Origin: Prochlorococcus sp. AG-363-N20
Lineage (GTDB): Bacteria; Cyanobacteriota; Cyanobacteriia; PCC-6307; Cyanobiaceae
Reading direction: 5' to 3'
DNA: 48,977 nucleotides
Assembly (NCBI GenBank): GCA_003280105.1
Contig: QCFX01000012.1
Location: 1 to 48,977 of the forward strand
A model generated the notes under the pieces. The model searched no databases, was not told the origin of the DNA, and worked only from the letters and a program-made list of their open reading frames with translations. This document shows, in pieces, positions 1 through 9,868 of this stretch; the stretch's first letter is position 1; each line of letters starts with the position of its first letter. The translations under genes and the position numbers were made by a program.

Positions 1-2
1 TG

Positions 3-68
3 GAAAGGGATGCATTTAGAAATTTAAGAGAATCATCATTAGATATTTATTCTTATGTAAGGCTATAA
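3..68 (+). CDS. possible 3' end of a plus-strand gene
   Basis: Reading from base 3, 21 sense codons run to a TAA at 66-68 and end in NLRESSLDIYSYVRL. The composition looks like a protein C-terminus, and the gene would be convergent with the ABC1 kinase gene. The start lies outside the window and I do not recognise the family. An open frame this short could be chance. Confidence 0.35.
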   Translation, partial: ERDAFRNLRESSLDIYSYVRL

Positions 69-115
69 ATTTCTTTTAAGAATAGCAATGCTTTTTAAAA
101 TTACTTACTAAAGAT

Positions 116-1813
116 TTAATTTATTCCTCTTATCTTCAGGCCTTTAATCATTCCACTTGCTATTTTTCTTGCATTTAATGTGCGGCCTAATAGCTTAGCT
201 AAATCTTTTAAGTCTCTAGCATTAAGCCTGTCGTCTTTAATAAGAGTCAATAGCAATTTATTTCTCATCTTTGAACCTTCAGATCCTATTAATAGCTTTA
301 AACCTGCTCCGGCGATGGGAATTAAATCCGAGTTGTTTTCATCTGAATCTCTAATTAGAACACTCAAAAGACTCTCTAGCCTCTCTAGGCGAATACCACC
401 GTCATCGTCAAAAACAACTTCCATTAATATGTCCAACATTTCTTGTGTATCTCCAGCTAGTAAACGACGGGCAACATATGGATAAGCTACTCCAATAATC
501 TTGAAATTTGGGTCTAACCTTAAAGCAAGTCCTTCTTGGCTAACAACAGCACGAATTATTAGTGCAAACCTTGCTGGTACTCTGAATGGATAATCAAACA
601 TTAATTCTGAGAACCTGTCAGTTATTTGTTTGAAATTGAATGAGACAACTTCTTCTCCCAGGGCTCCTCCTAACACCTCTTCAAGTACTGGAACTATCGG
701 ATCAATATTCTCCTCTGCTTTAAGAAAACCAAGAGATTTAAAAGCCAATGCAAGGGATTTAAAATCTCTATTAATTAAGTTAACTATAGCTTTTGTTAGA
801 GTGATTCTATCTTGATCGGATATCGAGTCCATCATTCCAAAGTCAACATAAGCTAAATGTCCTAAGCCTCCAGTGCTATTTCCCAAAGCAAACATATTGC
901 CAGGATGAGGGTCTGCATGAAAATACCCAAATTCAAGAAGTTGTCGAATACCACTTACTACACCAGTCTTAATTAAAGAGGTAAGATTAATTTTATTCTC
1001 GGCAAGTTCTATAGTTTTATTTAACTTTATTCCGTCTACCCAGCTTGTCGTGATTACTTTTTTGCTAGACAACATCCTTTCAACCTTTGGTACAGTTATT
1101 GATGGATCATTTACAAATAAATTTGCAAACCTTTCTGCGTTATCAGCTTCTCTTTGGTAATCAATTTCTTCGAAAAGTGTCCGGCCAAATTCATCTATAA
1201 TTTCTCCTAGACCAAAACCTAAATTTAATGGAAGGAAAGGCGATGAAATTACCCCAAGAAATTTTATAATTACTAGATCTCTTCTGATAATGAAAGATAA
1301 ATCTGGACGTTGAATTTTTACAGCAACCCAATAATTTCCTTGCAAACGAGCTTTATAAACTTGTCCAAGGCTTGCAGAGGCAATCGGCTTATCTGGAAAT
1401 TCCTCAAAAACTTCAGTTGCTGCTAGTCCTAAATCGTTTTTTAGAATACTTAGTGCTTTTTCATGACTAAAAGGTGGAAGATTGTCTTGGAGGTTTGTTA
1501 ACTCATCAAGCCAATCACGCCTAACAAGGTCGGGACGCGTGGAAAGTGCTTGCCCTACTTTGATAAAGCAAGGGCCTAAATCAGACAGTGTTGTTAAAAG
1601 CGATTTTGCGAGTTTCTTATGAACTTCAAGATTTTCGCTAGATCCTTGTATCCATAACCGAGCCGTCAGAATTATTAGAGAGCTGAGTATTTGAAAAAGC
1701 CTTGGAATCCAGATCCATGGCCTTAAAAGCAACCAGACCTGGTCACGTTCTGGGTTGTAGTTCCCAGGACCTTCGTTCAAAACATTGATTGATGATGTCT
1801 TCAGGAGGTTCAA
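116..1813 (-). CDS. ABC1/UbiB/AarF-family atypical protein kinase
   Basis: A 565-residue member of the ABC1 (UbiB/ADCK) family. These atypical kinases or ATPases are tied to prenylquinone metabolism and membrane homeostasis; cyanobacteria carry several, and the substrate of this one is unknown. Diagnostic motifs are visible: the family KxGQ element (KVGQALS, about residues 85-91), the alanine-rich loop equivalent SASLGQVYKA (146-155), the nucleotide-binding lysine in VAVKIQRP (163-170), the catalytic loop FHADPHPGNM, and the metal-binding DFG in YVDFGMMD. The start is a TTG at 1811-1813, chosen because it gives the expected N-terminal extension; a slightly later start is possible. It is divergent from the decarboxylase gene, with only 51 bp between the starts, so the two promoters must overlap. 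Confidence 0.93.
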   Translation of the reverse strand: MNLLKTSSINVLNEGPGNYNPERDQVWLLLRPWIWIPRLFQILSSLIILTARLWIQGSSENLEVHKKLAKSLLTTLSDLGPCFIKVGQALSTRPDLVRRDWLDELTNLQDNLPPFSHEKALSILKNDLGLAATEVFEEFPDKPIASASLGQVYKARLQGNYWVAVKIQRPDLSFIIRRDLVIIKFLGVISSPFLPLNLGFGLGEIIDEFGRTLFEEIDYQREADNAERFANLFVNDPSITVPKVERMLSSKKVITTSWVDGIKLNKTIELAENKINLTSLIKTGVVSGIRQLLEFGYFHADPHPGNMFALGNSTGGLGHLAYVDFGMMDSISDQDRITLTKAIVNLINRDFKSLALAFKSLGFLKAEENIDPIVPVLEEVLGGALGEEVVSFNFKQITDRFSELMFDYPFRVPARFALIIRAVVSQEGLALRLDPNFKIIGVAYPYVARRLLAGDTQEMLDILMEVVFDDDGGIRLERLESLLSVLIRDSDENNSDLIPIAGAGLKLLIGSEGSKMRNKLLLTLIKDDRLNARDLKDLAKLLGRTLNARKIASGMIKGLKIRGIN

Positions 1814-1864
1814 TAGCCAGAAGCCTTTGAGATCATCAGACTTTAGAAAACCTCAGATAAATCA

Positions 1865-3256
1865 ATGAGAATTACTGATTTACTGACATTTAATCGAGGA
1901 AGGACTCTTTGCTTGCCTGCGCATGGCAGAGGTTCTGCTTTGCCAACAGAGATTCGTCAATTACTGAGACGACCAGCAGGGGTATGGGACCTACCTGAAC
2001 TCCCAGATATTGGAGGTCCTTTGACCACTTCTGGAGCGGTTTCTGAAAGTCAAAAAATGATCTCAGATAGTTTTGGTGCTGATAGATGTTGGTATGGAGT
2101 TAATGGAGCGACTGGACTTTTGCAGGCAGCTCTTTTCGCAGTGCTTAAGCCTGGACAGGCTGTTTTAATGCCTAGAAATGTTCATAAAAGCCTCATTGAA
2201 GCTTGTGCTATTGGGGACTTCACTCCGATCCTCTTTGACATTCCTTTCTTGAAGGATCGCGGCCATTTTTCTAATCCTGATTCTTTTTGGTTGAAAAAAG
2301 TTCTAGAAGGTATTTCGAATGATTTAGAGATAGCTGCAGCTGTTCTTGTAAACCCCACTTATCACGGTTACTCCAGCCAGCTTTCTGAACTGGTAACCAT
2401 GCTTCATCAAAAAGGTTTGCCTGTAGTGATTGACGAAGCTCATGGAACTCATTTCGCAACTTCCATTGGTATGGACCTGCCCCAATCTGGATTGACTGCT
2501 GGAGCAGACTTAATAGTGCATTCTCTCCATAAATCCGCAACAGGTCTTGTTCAAACAGCAGTCCTATGGATGCAAGGAGAGCGTGTTGACGCTAAAGCAA
2601 TAGAAAGAAGTATTTCTTGGTTCCAGACTTCCAGTCCAAGTGCTCTTTTACTTGCTTCCTGTGAAGCATCGGTAAAAGAAATGATTTGTCATTCAGGACT
2701 TAGAAGATTAAAGAAACGTATTGTTCAGGCGCGGGCAATTCGCAAAAACCTTTTAAGGATGGGAATCCCAGTATTGAGTAATCAAGACCCATTACGTTTG
2801 ATTATTCATACAGCTTCTGTGGGCATAAGTGGCTTAGATGCAGACGATTGGTTTCTCGCTAGAGGATTAATTGCAGAACTACCTGAGCCTGGTTGCTTAA
2901 CTTTTTGTCTTGGCCTAGTTGACCATAAGGGTCTCCCAAGGTTGTTTAAATCGAAATGGGATGGCCTCATTGCTAATAAGCTACTTAACCCAATGCCTCC
3001 TTTCTCTTCTCCGTCATTACCTTTATTGACAGCCCCTTCTATGAATTGTGCTTCTGCTTGGAGAGCAAAGGCTCAATCCATTCCCATAGAAGACTCTGTC
3101 GGGAGAATATCCGCTGAGTTGATTTGCCCCTACCCACCGGGGATCCCACTAGTGATCCCTGGGGAAAAGTTGGATAAGACAAGAGTTCAATGGCTTATTG
3201 AGCAACAGCGTATGTGGCCCGGTCAAATTTCTTTGCAACTCAGAGTTGTTGCATGA
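1865..3256 (+). CDS. Orn/Lys/Arg decarboxylase-family PLP enzyme
   Basis: A 463-residue fold-type I pyridoxal-phosphate enzyme of the ornithine/lysine/arginine decarboxylase group. The cofactor lysine is K223 in VHSLHKSATG. The aspartate that contacts the pyridine nitrogen is in VIDEAHGTHF (D190). YGVNGATGLLQA near residue 80 is the phosphate-binding turn, and the small C-terminal domain has the expected PPGIPLVIPGE motif near residue 420. It lacks the long N-terminal wing domain of the enterobacterial inducible enzymes, matching the short form in cyanobacteria and Bacillus. The preferred amino acid cannot be read from the sequence; lysine, arginine or ornithine are all possible, with polyamine synthesis the likely role. 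The ATG start is well supported by the conserved N-terminus. Confidence 0.88.
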   Translation: MRITDLLTFNRGRTLCLPAHGRGSALPTEIRQLLRRPAGVWDLPELPDIGGPLTTSGAVSESQKMISDSFGADRCWYGVNGATGLLQAALFAVLKPGQAVLMPRNVHKSLIEACAIGDFTPILFDIPFLKDRGHFSNPDSFWLKKVLEGISNDLEIAAAVLVNPTYHGYSSQLSELVTMLHQKGLPVVIDEAHGTHFATSIGMDLPQSGLTAGADLIVHSLHKSATGLVQTAVLWMQGERVDAKAIERSISWFQTSSPSALLLASCEASVKEMICHSGLRRLKKRIVQARAIRKNLLRMGIPVLSNQDPLRLIIHTASVGISGLDADDWFLARGLIAELPEPGCLTFCLGLVDHKGLPRLFKSKWDGLIANKLLNPMPPFSSPSLPLLTAPSMNCASAWRAKAQSIPIEDSVGRISAELICPYPPGIPLVIPGEKLDKTRVQWLIEQQRMWPGQISLQLRVVA

Positions 3257-3494
3257 TCTTATTTCGGCCTTGAAATGGTGTATTTAATTTCTAAAACTAG
3301 AAGATCAGTGAAATATTTCAATTAAAGGCATCTCAAGACTGATAAGCCAATCAATGAAGAGAAGGGCTTTTTCTGGATTGAAATTGCGGTTGATGTTGTA
3401 CTTTAACTTTAATAAGTAGCCTAATAAACCATACTGCTAAATCACATGAAATTAGCTTTTAGGACCTTATTTTAGATATGGATTACAGCCCTTT
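3257..3494. other. intergenic region before cdsA
   Basis: An AT-rich spacer of 238 bp between two plus-strand genes. It presumably holds the cdsA promoter, but no clear -10/-35 pair or terminator hairpin stands out. A 21-codon frame beginning ATG AAG AGA AGG lies inside; it has no ribosome binding site and I do not call it. Confidence 0.4.
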
Positions 3495-4382
3495 ATGACT
3501 TTAGTTTTTCCTCGCAAGCGATTGCTTAGTGGACTTGGGGCCGGAGCATTTGGTGTTTTGGTGGTTGGGCTTGGAGGTTGGTGGTTTGCTCTTGCTTTAG
3601 GAGTGATAGTACATCTGGCGCTATTGGAGTTTTTTCGAATGGCGCAATTCACAGGAATTCGCCCGGCGACCAAAACCACCTTGGTTGCATGTCAACTATT
3701 ACTTTTAAGTACTCAATTGTGTGCAGAAGGTGGATTGCCAGCAGAGATCTCTGCTGCTGTATTGCCTCTTTCTGGTGCGGCAATCTGCGGATGGCTGCTG
3801 CTTCAACCAGTTACTGGTTCTATAGCGGATATTGCTGCTTCGATATTTGGTCTGTTTTATTTGGGATTTCTTCCTAGTCATTGGCTCAGGTTGAGGAATT
3901 TTAATGATTTGGATTTAACTTCAGGGGTTCATCTGTTAGGGCAAGACTTATTCCCAATGTTTGATTTGGGAATGTTGATAACTTTTATGGCCTGCTTAAT
4001 GATTGTTGCCAGTGATATGGGCTCATATTTTCTTGGGAGAATTTTTGGACGTCATTCTTTGTCCCCAATTTCTCCTGGTAAAACCATCGAAGGTGCGATA
4101 GGTGGCCTTCTATGTGCAATGTCTATTGGAGCCTTCTCAGGGCAGGTTTTTCAATGGAAATATGGCTTCCTTTTTGGAGCTCTTCTTGGAGCCTTAGTAG
4201 CTTTATTTGCTTTGGTTGGTGACTTGACGGAGTCAATGATGAAGCGAAATGCTGGATTGAAAGATTCTGGAGATGCACTTCCTGGTCATGGAGGGATTTT
4301 GGACCGTATTGATAGCTATTTATTTACTCCAGCTGTTGTTTATTATGCTTTGGCGTTGATAATGCCTTTTTTACGGAATTGA
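3495..4382 (+). CDS. cdsA: phosphatidate cytidylyltransferase
   Basis: A 295-residue integral membrane CDP-diglyceride synthase. It makes CDP-diacylglycerol from CTP and phosphatidic acid, the precursor of phosphatidylglycerol, which is needed by thylakoid photosystems. The family signature is nearly perfect at residues 247-271 (SMMKRNAGLKDSGDALPGHG, then GILDR), containing the catalytic K-D and the H-G-G-x-x-D-R metal site. A second conserved stretch SPISPGKTIEGAIGG precedes it. About seven hydrophobic helices are visible, beginning just after the basic N-terminus. Its stop is 8 bp from the convergent stop of the DUF2993 gene. Confidence 0.95.
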   Translation: MTLVFPRKRLLSGLGAGAFGVLVVGLGGWWFALALGVIVHLALLEFFRMAQFTGIRPATKTTLVACQLLLLSTQLCAEGGLPAEISAAVLPLSGAAICGWLLLQPVTGSIADIAASIFGLFYLGFLPSHWLRLRNFNDLDLTSGVHLLGQDLFPMFDLGMLITFMACLMIVASDMGSYFLGRIFGRHSLSPISPGKTIEGAIGGLLCAMSIGAFSGQVFQWKYGFLFGALLGALVALFALVGDLTESMMKRNAGLKDSGDALPGHGGILDRIDSYLFTPAVVYYALALIMPFLRN

Positions 4383-4390
4383 TTTGATAA

Positions 4391-5029
4391 TTAAGTATTT
4401 ACTTTTGAACTTCCAGTTATAAAAAATATTTTATCTAGGATTTCTACACTTTCAATAGAGACTAAACTATCCATAGGTAGTAAAGCCTCTCTGTTAGCAC
4501 CCATATCTGAGAAGAGAATGGATCCAGAAGAGGCACTTATTGAAAAAATATTTTTTTTGGATGATGATTGCTGTTCATAACTTGATTGAATCTGGAGATA
4601 CTCTCCAATGACGGAAAGCCTCTCTACTTTCTCTCCATTTAGAAGTTCTTGACTAATCCATTTTGATATCCAGTTCCAATCTTTTGAATTAAGTATTGTA
4701 TTGAGGCCTTTTTCTGAAATTGATATTATTCCATTAATAATGAAGAATTGATTAAAGGCAATTTTTTTAGATTTAAGAGTTACACCAATATTTACATCAA
4801 TGGGACCTGATTCTAATTCTACTTTATGAAAAGGTAAGCTTTTAAAGTTAATATCTCTAGCAATTAGTTCTACTTTCGATAGTTTCCCTTGAAGTATATT
4901 CAAGAATGAACCATGTAACTTTAAGTCTATTTTTTCAATAGCTTTGCATTGACTTTTTATCCAAACAAGTAAGGCCGTTTCTATAACTTTTAAAAAAGGG
5001 CCTTCACTTTTTTGTTTTTGCTGACTCAT
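4391..5029 (-). CDS. DUF2993 (LmeA-like) protein
   Basis: A 212-residue protein resembling the DUF2993/LmeA family, soluble lipid-binding proteins thought to sit at the membrane surface. Supporting features are the alternating beta pattern (LHGSFLNILQGKLSKVELIA, then LESGPIDVNIGVTLKS) and the usual family length. There is no signal peptide or membrane helix, although the N-terminal segment VIETALLVWIKSQ could be amphipathic. It starts at ATG 4 bp after the alpha/beta hydrolase stop, so the two are probably co-transcribed and perhaps translationally coupled. No specific function is known. Confidence 0.72.
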   Translation of the reverse strand: MSQQKQKSEGPFLKVIETALLVWIKSQCKAIEKIDLKLHGSFLNILQGKLSKVELIARDINFKSLPFHKVELESGPIDVNIGVTLKSKKIAFNQFFIINGIISISEKGLNTILNSKDWNWISKWISQELLNGEKVERLSVIGEYLQIQSSYEQQSSSKKNIFSISASSGSILFSDMGANREALLPMDSLVSIESVEILDKIFFITGSSKVNT

Positions 5030-5033
5030 GTTT

Positions 5034-5915
5034 TTACTTTCTTGACCATTTCGCTGCTACAAACTCTGGTTTGTCTAAATGTGGAAGGTGGCCACATTCT
5101 TTGAGCTCTTCAAAGCTTTTAGGCAGTAGTGCCATTGCCTTATCCCTCTCTCTTTTCTTTAAAATTCGATCATTTGCTCCCCAAATAACTTCTACTGGTT
5201 GTGATGGCAATGGAGTGCCACAATTCGCCAGCCCACCACTTCTTGCAAATGCTGCTAGAGACATGCTCCATCCATCGACGCCTAAGTGGAGGGATGCAAT
5301 TTGTTCCTCTGGGGGGCCAACGCTGTTCCTTGGATTAGCAAAGGCTTGATTGCACAAACTTTTTCTTACAGGTTTTTGACTAAGGAACCAAACCCCTAAT
5401 GCGTCAAATGGTTTAGGAACAGGTCTTGGCTTGCCTGTTAGTCCAGCAGGGGAAAGTAAGAGTAATCGGTTGATCTTTTTGGGATTCCTTCTTGCAATCT
5501 CCATTGCAAGAGAACCTCCCATAGAGGCTCCTATGATTCCAATTGGAGAATCTTTTGGAAGCAGTTCTAACACTTTGTTTAGGTGATTTACCAATGATTC
5601 AGGCCCGTATTCAGCGTTGGCATGCCGAGGGCAGAATCCAAACCCAAAAAGATCGGGAATTATTAATTGATATGTATTGCTTAATAAGGGTACAAGTCTT
5701 CGAAATTCAAGAAAACTACTATCAAAGCCATGAATTAATAGAACTGGAGGCCCCTTGCCTACCATGGCAATTGGGTATAAATCCGATGAATCTTTGGAAA
5801 TGCCTTTGAGATGCCGCCATTGAATTTTGTTTGCAAGATGAAGGGCATCTGAGTCTAAAAGCTGATCCTTTACCTCATCTAATAACTTTCGACCTGTAAT
5901 AGTTGATTTAGACAC
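5034..5915 (-). CDS. alpha/beta hydrolase
   Basis: A 293-residue alpha/beta-hydrolase. The oxyanion HG is at residues 62-63 (VLLIHGFDSS), the nucleophile elbow is GASMGG with S131, the acid is D249 in VIWGANDRIL, and the catalytic histidine is H276 in CGHLPHLDKPE, so the triad is complete. The substrate is not deducible; related cyanobacterial proteins are annotated as esterases, lipases or haloperoxidase-like. The start is a GTG at 5913-5915 that directly abuts the TAA of the upstream dehydrogenase gene with no gap, suggesting translational coupling in a dehydrogenase-hydrolase-DUF2993 operon. Confidence 0.9.
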   Translation of the reverse strand: MSKSTITGRKLLDEVKDQLLDSDALHLANKIQWRHLKGISKDSSDLYPIAMVGKGPPVLLIHGFDSSFLEFRRLVPLLSNTYQLIIPDLFGFGFCPRHANAEYGPESLVNHLNKVLELLPKDSPIGIIGASMGGSLAMEIARRNPKKINRLLLLSPAGLTGKPRPVPKPFDALGVWFLSQKPVRKSLCNQAFANPRNSVGPPEEQIASLHLGVDGWSMSLAAFARSGGLANCGTPLPSQPVEVIWGANDRILKKRERDKAMALLPKSFEELKECGHLPHLDKPEFVAAKWSRK

Positions 5916-7064
5916 TTACAAAAAGGATTGAAGTTTTGAGTTCTTCTTGAGATTGTAAATGTCAGTACTTTTAACAGATTGTCTTGTCTCAACAAGAGCA
6001 TGAAAAAGTATTTCTGAATTCACGCTAAATGGAAGGTAGTGAATATCTGATTTTTCATTGCAAGCAAAAGAGCATGCTTCTTTTAACTCTCTAAGAGTTA
6101 ACTCGTTTAAGCTAAGGTCATCAAGACTTAAAGGAATTTGTAAATCCCTAAGTAAGGGAATGAGCTGAGAAATGGATTGTTTTGCTAGATGATTATCTTC
6201 GATCATTTCTTGCAGTTTTAATTGAACCAAAATTCCAAAGCCAACTAATTCTCCATGCATAAAACGCTTAGAAGGTTTTAACTGAGTCAATCCGTTGTGG
6301 ACAGCATGAGCCACAGCTGTTCGACAGCGTATTCCTCCAATCCCTCCTATTAGTCCTGCAGTCAGGGCACAGCCTTCTGCAACTGTTACCCATTCAGCAC
6401 TGCTTGGGTCAGAAAATCCTTTTTGCCCGCAGATAAAAAGCTGATCTCTTAAAACTCTTGCCATTTGAACTGCTTGCTGAATCATTCCATCGTCAGAACC
6501 TCTAGAAGCTATAGATGCTTCATACCATTTTGCGAGGGCATCGGCTATTCCACTAGCTAGCGTTCGAGGAGGTGCTTGCCTCGCAAAATCATGGTCAAAT
6601 ATAAATAGCTCTGGGCAGCTATTTAGAACTTCATCTTTTATAAACGCTCCTTCGGGAGAGTAAATATTCGATAATGCGGTCCAGCCAGCACAAGTAGCAG
6701 CACTAGTTGGAATAGTTATACAAGGTAAATCTAGTCGATTGGCTATAAGCTTTCCTGAGTCAAGTACCTTTCCTCCTCCTGCTGCTATTACACCATCACA
6801 TTTGTTCAAAATAACTATCTTTTTTAATCTATCCAAATCAATTTCACAACAATCATAATGCAATTCAGCTAATACAACATTTAATCCTAAGTTCCTTAGA
6901 TCATTATCTATATTCTTTCTAATGTTGTTAGTCGACTTGCTTCGACCAATTAATATTGGCTTCTTACAAATTGAAGGAATCAGACTAATACCTTGACTCC
7001 AAGCTTTGCTTCCTCGTATAACGTTTAAAGGTGATATTGATTGTTTGAAAGTATATAAAGACAT
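5916..7064 (-). CDS. iron-containing alcohol / glycerol dehydrogenase-like protein
   Basis: A 382-residue member of the group III metal-dependent dehydrogenases (glycerol dehydrogenase-like). It has the NAD-binding loop AAGGGKVLDSGK, the segment TIPTSAATCAGWTALSN that follows it in this family, a metal-ligand aspartate in SGIADALAKWYEA, and two histidine elements, TAVAHAVHNGLTQ and KRFMHGELVGFG. The substrate is unknown: glycerol, another polyol or an aldehyde are all possible. I place the start at the ATG 7062-7064 (MSLYTFKQS). The frame extends upstream to a TTG at 7115, but that would overlap the 3' end of clpC by 20 nt and adds no conserved sequence. It follows clpC by 31 bp on the same strand. 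Confidence 0.85.
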   Translation of the reverse strand: MSLYTFKQSISPLNVIRGSKAWSQGISLIPSICKKPILIGRSKSTNNIRKNIDNDLRNLGLNVVLAELHYDCCEIDLDRLKKIVILNKCDGVIAAGGGKVLDSGKLIANRLDLPCITIPTSAATCAGWTALSNIYSPEGAFIKDEVLNSCPELFIFDHDFARQAPPRTLASGIADALAKWYEASIASRGSDDGMIQQAVQMARVLRDQLFICGQKGFSDPSSAEWVTVAEGCALTAGLIGGIGGIRCRTAVAHAVHNGLTQLKPSKRFMHGELVGFGILVQLKLQEMIEDNHLAKQSISQLIPLLRDLQIPLSLDDLSLNELTLRELKEACSFACNEKSDIHYLPFSVNSEILFHALVETRQSVKSTDIYNLKKNSKLQSFL

Positions 7065-7095
7065 TTTATTCTTATTTAAACCAAGTTGATTGTTT

Positions 7096-9672
7096 CTAGA
7101 TACTTGCACCAGCAAGTTCAGGAGTTGAAGTTGAAGTGTTTAGATGGCGAACAAGAATTTGATTGTTTTCACCAACGTCAACTTCAGCATGGTCTCCGTC
7201 TTTTATTCGACCTGAAAGAAATTCTTCCGCAAGACTATCTTCAAGAAGCCTCATTACGGCTCTGCGAAGAGGCCTTGCCCCATAAGAAGGGTTATAGCCC
7301 TCTTCTACAAGTCTTTCTTTAAATGCATTAGTGACAGTTAAAGTGATTCCTTTTTCTTCAATCCTAGAAAATACTTCTTTTAGCATTATTTCTGCTATGT
7401 CCTTAACTTCATCACGAGTTAGTTGACGGAAGACAATGATTTCATCTAAGCGATTAAGAAATTCTGGCCTAAAGTATTGCTTTAGCTCCTCATTTACTAA
7501 AGAGCGTATTCGATTGTATTGACTATCTTCAGCACTCTCTCCAGAGAATTCGAAACCAAGACCTCCGCCTCCTTTCTCAATAACTTTTGAACCAATATTG
7601 GACGTCATTATTATCAATGTGTTTTTGAAATCGACAGTTCTTCCTTTTGAGTCAGTTAAACGTCCATCTTCAAGAAGCTGGAGCAATAAATTAAAAACAT
7701 CTGGATGAGCCTTCTCAATCTCATCAAAAAGGACAACTGTATAAGGTCTTCTCCTTACGGCTTCAGTTAATTGGCCACCCTCATTGAAACCAACATAGCC
7801 AGGAGGTGATCCGATTAATTTACTAACAGTATGTCGCTCCATAAATTCCGACATATCTACTCTAATCATTGCTTCTTCATTGCCGAAAAAGTAAGTCGCT
7901 AGCGCTTTGGTAAGTTCAGTTTTTCCGACTCCAGTTGGACCAGAGAAAATGAAGCTTGCAATTGGCCGATTTGGATTTTTTAGACCTACTCGTGCTCTTC
8001 GAATTGCTTTTGAAACAGCTTTTACTGCTTCGTCTTGACCTATTAACCTTTGGTGAAGAGTATCTTCCATATTTAATAACTTGACCGACTCACTTTCTGT
8101 GAGTTTTTGTACAGGAACTCCTGTCCAAGATGCAACTATCTGGGCAATATCTTCTTCGTCCACAATCGGGGAGGAAGAATTCTGATTGGTTTGAGAGATT
8201 AGCTCTTGAGTTGCTTCTGAGGAGTCATTAGAGCTTTTTTCAGATTCATTAACTTGATTATTTTCTGCATCTTTAGAAGTTTGGCGAATATTTTGCAATA
8301 ACCCCCTGATTTTTTCTCTAAGGGCAACTTCCTTTTCTCTCAATTCACCAGCTTCAGCAAAGTTTTGATCTCTAACAGCTTCTTCTTTATCTTTTTGAAC
8401 CTTACGAAGCTCTTTATCTACTTCCTTTGCTTCCGGAGGTAACTTTGAATTCAGTAAGCGAACACGGCTGCCCGCTTCATCAATCAAATCAATTGCTTTA
8501 TCAGGTAAAAAACGATCTGAAATATATCTATCGCCTAGATTTGCAGCAGCTTCTAGGGCTCCATCAGTAATCTTTAATCTGTGATGCTGCTCATACCTTT
8601 CTCTCAGTCCACGGAGTATTTCAACAGTATCTTCTATGGATGGTTCTCCGACCATAACAGGTTGAAAACGTCGTTCAAGAGCTGCATCGCGTTCAATATG
8701 TTTTCTGTATTCATCAAGTGTTGTTGCACCTATGCATTGCAGCTCGCCTCTGGCTAGAGCTGGTTTAAGTATGTTCGCAGCATCAATTGCGCCTTCTGCT
8801 GCACCTGCTCCAATGAGGGTATGTACTTCATCTATTACGAGAATTACATTGCCTGCTGCTTTTATTTCCTCCATTATTTTTTTAAGCCTTTCTTCGAACT
8901 CTCCTCGATATTTGGTGCCTGCTACTAAAAGACCTATGTCAAGTGTTAGTACCCTTTTTTCTTCAAGGATGTCAGGAATATCTCCCTGTTGTATTCGTTG
9001 TGCAAGCCCTTCCGCAATAGCTGTTTTACCTACTCCAGGCTCACCAATTAGAACAGGGTTGTTCTTTGTCCTTCTTCCTAGTATTTGAATAACGCGGTCT
9101 ATTTCATTGTGCCTTCCTACTACTGGATCTAGTTTTGACTCGCTAGCTAGTTTTGTGAGATTAGTTCCAAACTCATCAAGAGTTGCAGTTTTCTGAGAGC
9201 CTTTTCCACCTCCGCCACCTCCTGCAGAAACTTCAGCAGTTTCTCCAAGCATACGAATTACTTGAGTACGTACCTTTGCCAGGTCAACTCCTAAGTTCTC
9301 TAAAACCCTTGCAGCAACTCCTTCTCCTTCACGAATTAGACCCAGTAGTAGATGTTCTGTCCCGATGTAATTATGTCCCAATTGACGAGCTTCTTCTAAG
9401 GAAAGCTCCAGCACTCTCTTGGCGCGTGGGGTAAATGGAATCTCAACCGCTACAAAACCTGAGCCTCGACCAATTATCTTTTCAACCTCAATTCTCGCGT
9501 CTTTGAGATTTACGCCCATAGATTTGAGGACTTTTGCTGCTACACCAGTTCCTTCTCCAATCAGTCCTAGGAGGATCTGCTCAGTTCCAACAAAATTGTG
9601 ACCTAGGCGGCGTGCCTCTTCTTGGGCAAGCATGATCACCTTGATGGCCTTTTCGGTAAACCTCTCGAACAT
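7096..9672 (-). CDS. clpC: ATP-dependent Clp protease ATP-binding subunit ClpC
   Basis: Hsp100 unfoldase of 858 residues that feeds substrates to the ClpP/R protease core in the stroma-like cytosol. Domain order: two Clp_N repeats ([14 protein letters not shown] and [14 protein letters not shown]), a linker, AAA-1 with GEPGVGKTA and [10 protein letters not shown], a central UVR-like coiled coil ([12 protein letters not shown]), AAA-2 with GPTGVGKTE and [13 protein letters not shown], and the C-terminal small domain. I choose the ATG at 9670-9672 because [14 protein letters not shown] is the universal ClpC N-terminus; an ATG six codons upstream (9690) is in frame. The linker between AAA-1 and AAA-2 contains a Ser/Asn-rich insert. 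Confidence 0.97.
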   Translation of the reverse strand: MFERFTEKAIKVIMLAQEEARRLGHNFVGTEQILLGLIGEGTGVAAKVLKSMGVNLKDARIEVEKIIGRGSGFVAVEIPFTPRAKRVLELSLEEARQLGHNYIGTEHLLLGLIREGEGVAARVLENLGVDLAKVRTQVIRMLGETAEVSAGGGGGGKGSQKTATLDEFGTNLTKLASESKLDPVVGRHNEIDRVIQILGRRTKNNPVLIGEPGVGKTAIAEGLAQRIQQGDIPDILEEKRVLTLDIGLLVAGTKYRGEFEERLKKIMEEIKAAGNVILVIDEVHTLIGAGAAEGAIDAANILKPALARGELQCIGATTLDEYRKHIERDAALERRFQPVMVGEPSIEDTVEILRGLRERYEQHHRLKITDGALEAAANLGDRYISDRFLPDKAIDLIDEAGSRVRLLNSKLPPEAKEVDKELRKVQKDKEEAVRDQNFAEAGELREKEVALREKIRGLLQNIRQTSKDAENNQVNESEKSSNDSSEATQELISQTNQNSSSPIVDEEDIAQIVASWTGVPVQKLTESESVKLLNMEDTLHQRLIGQDEAVKAVSKAIRRARVGLKNPNRPIASFIFSGPTGVGKTELTKALATYFFGNEEAMIRVDMSEFMERHTVSKLIGSPPGYVGFNEGGQLTEAVRRRPYTVVLFDEIEKAHPDVFNLLLQLLEDGRLTDSKGRTVDFKNTLIIMTSNIGSKVIEKGGGGLGFEFSGESAEDSQYNRIRSLVNEELKQYFRPEFLNRLDEIIVFRQLTRDEVKDIAEIMLKEVFSRIEEKGITLTVTNAFKERLVEEGYNPSYGARPLRRAVMRLLEDSLAEEFLSGRIKDGDHAEVDVGENNQILVRHLNTSTSTPELAGASI

Positions 9673-9714
9673 GGGCAAGGCCACGTACATGTATCTCTAA
9701 TTTATCAGGATTGT

Positions 9715-9744
9715 GAAGCGAATGTGTCCCGACGCTTCTTTTTT
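9715..9744 (+). terminator. terminator-like hairpin upstream of clpC
   Basis: GAAGCG at 9715-9720 pairs with CGCTTC at 9733-9738 and is followed by six T residues on the plus strand. The loop is 12 nt. It lies in the clpC upstream region, antisense to clpC, with no plus-strand gene before it. It may end an antisense transcript or act as a structure in the clpC leader. Six base pairs alone is weak evidence. Confidence 0.35.
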
Positions 9745-9868
9745 ACATAACCAAGTTCAGGTCTAGGATAATGGAATTGAAAAATAACAATGAGGCTGAA
9801 AGAATTGATGCATTCTTTGTGCTTTTTGTGCGGTAATCCACACTTATTGCTTTTTTGCGTTTGATCAC

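Noticed and set aside
3354-3419. A 21-codon frame before cdsA
   Set aside because: Too short, no ribosome site and no match to known tiny photosystem or cytochrome subunits.
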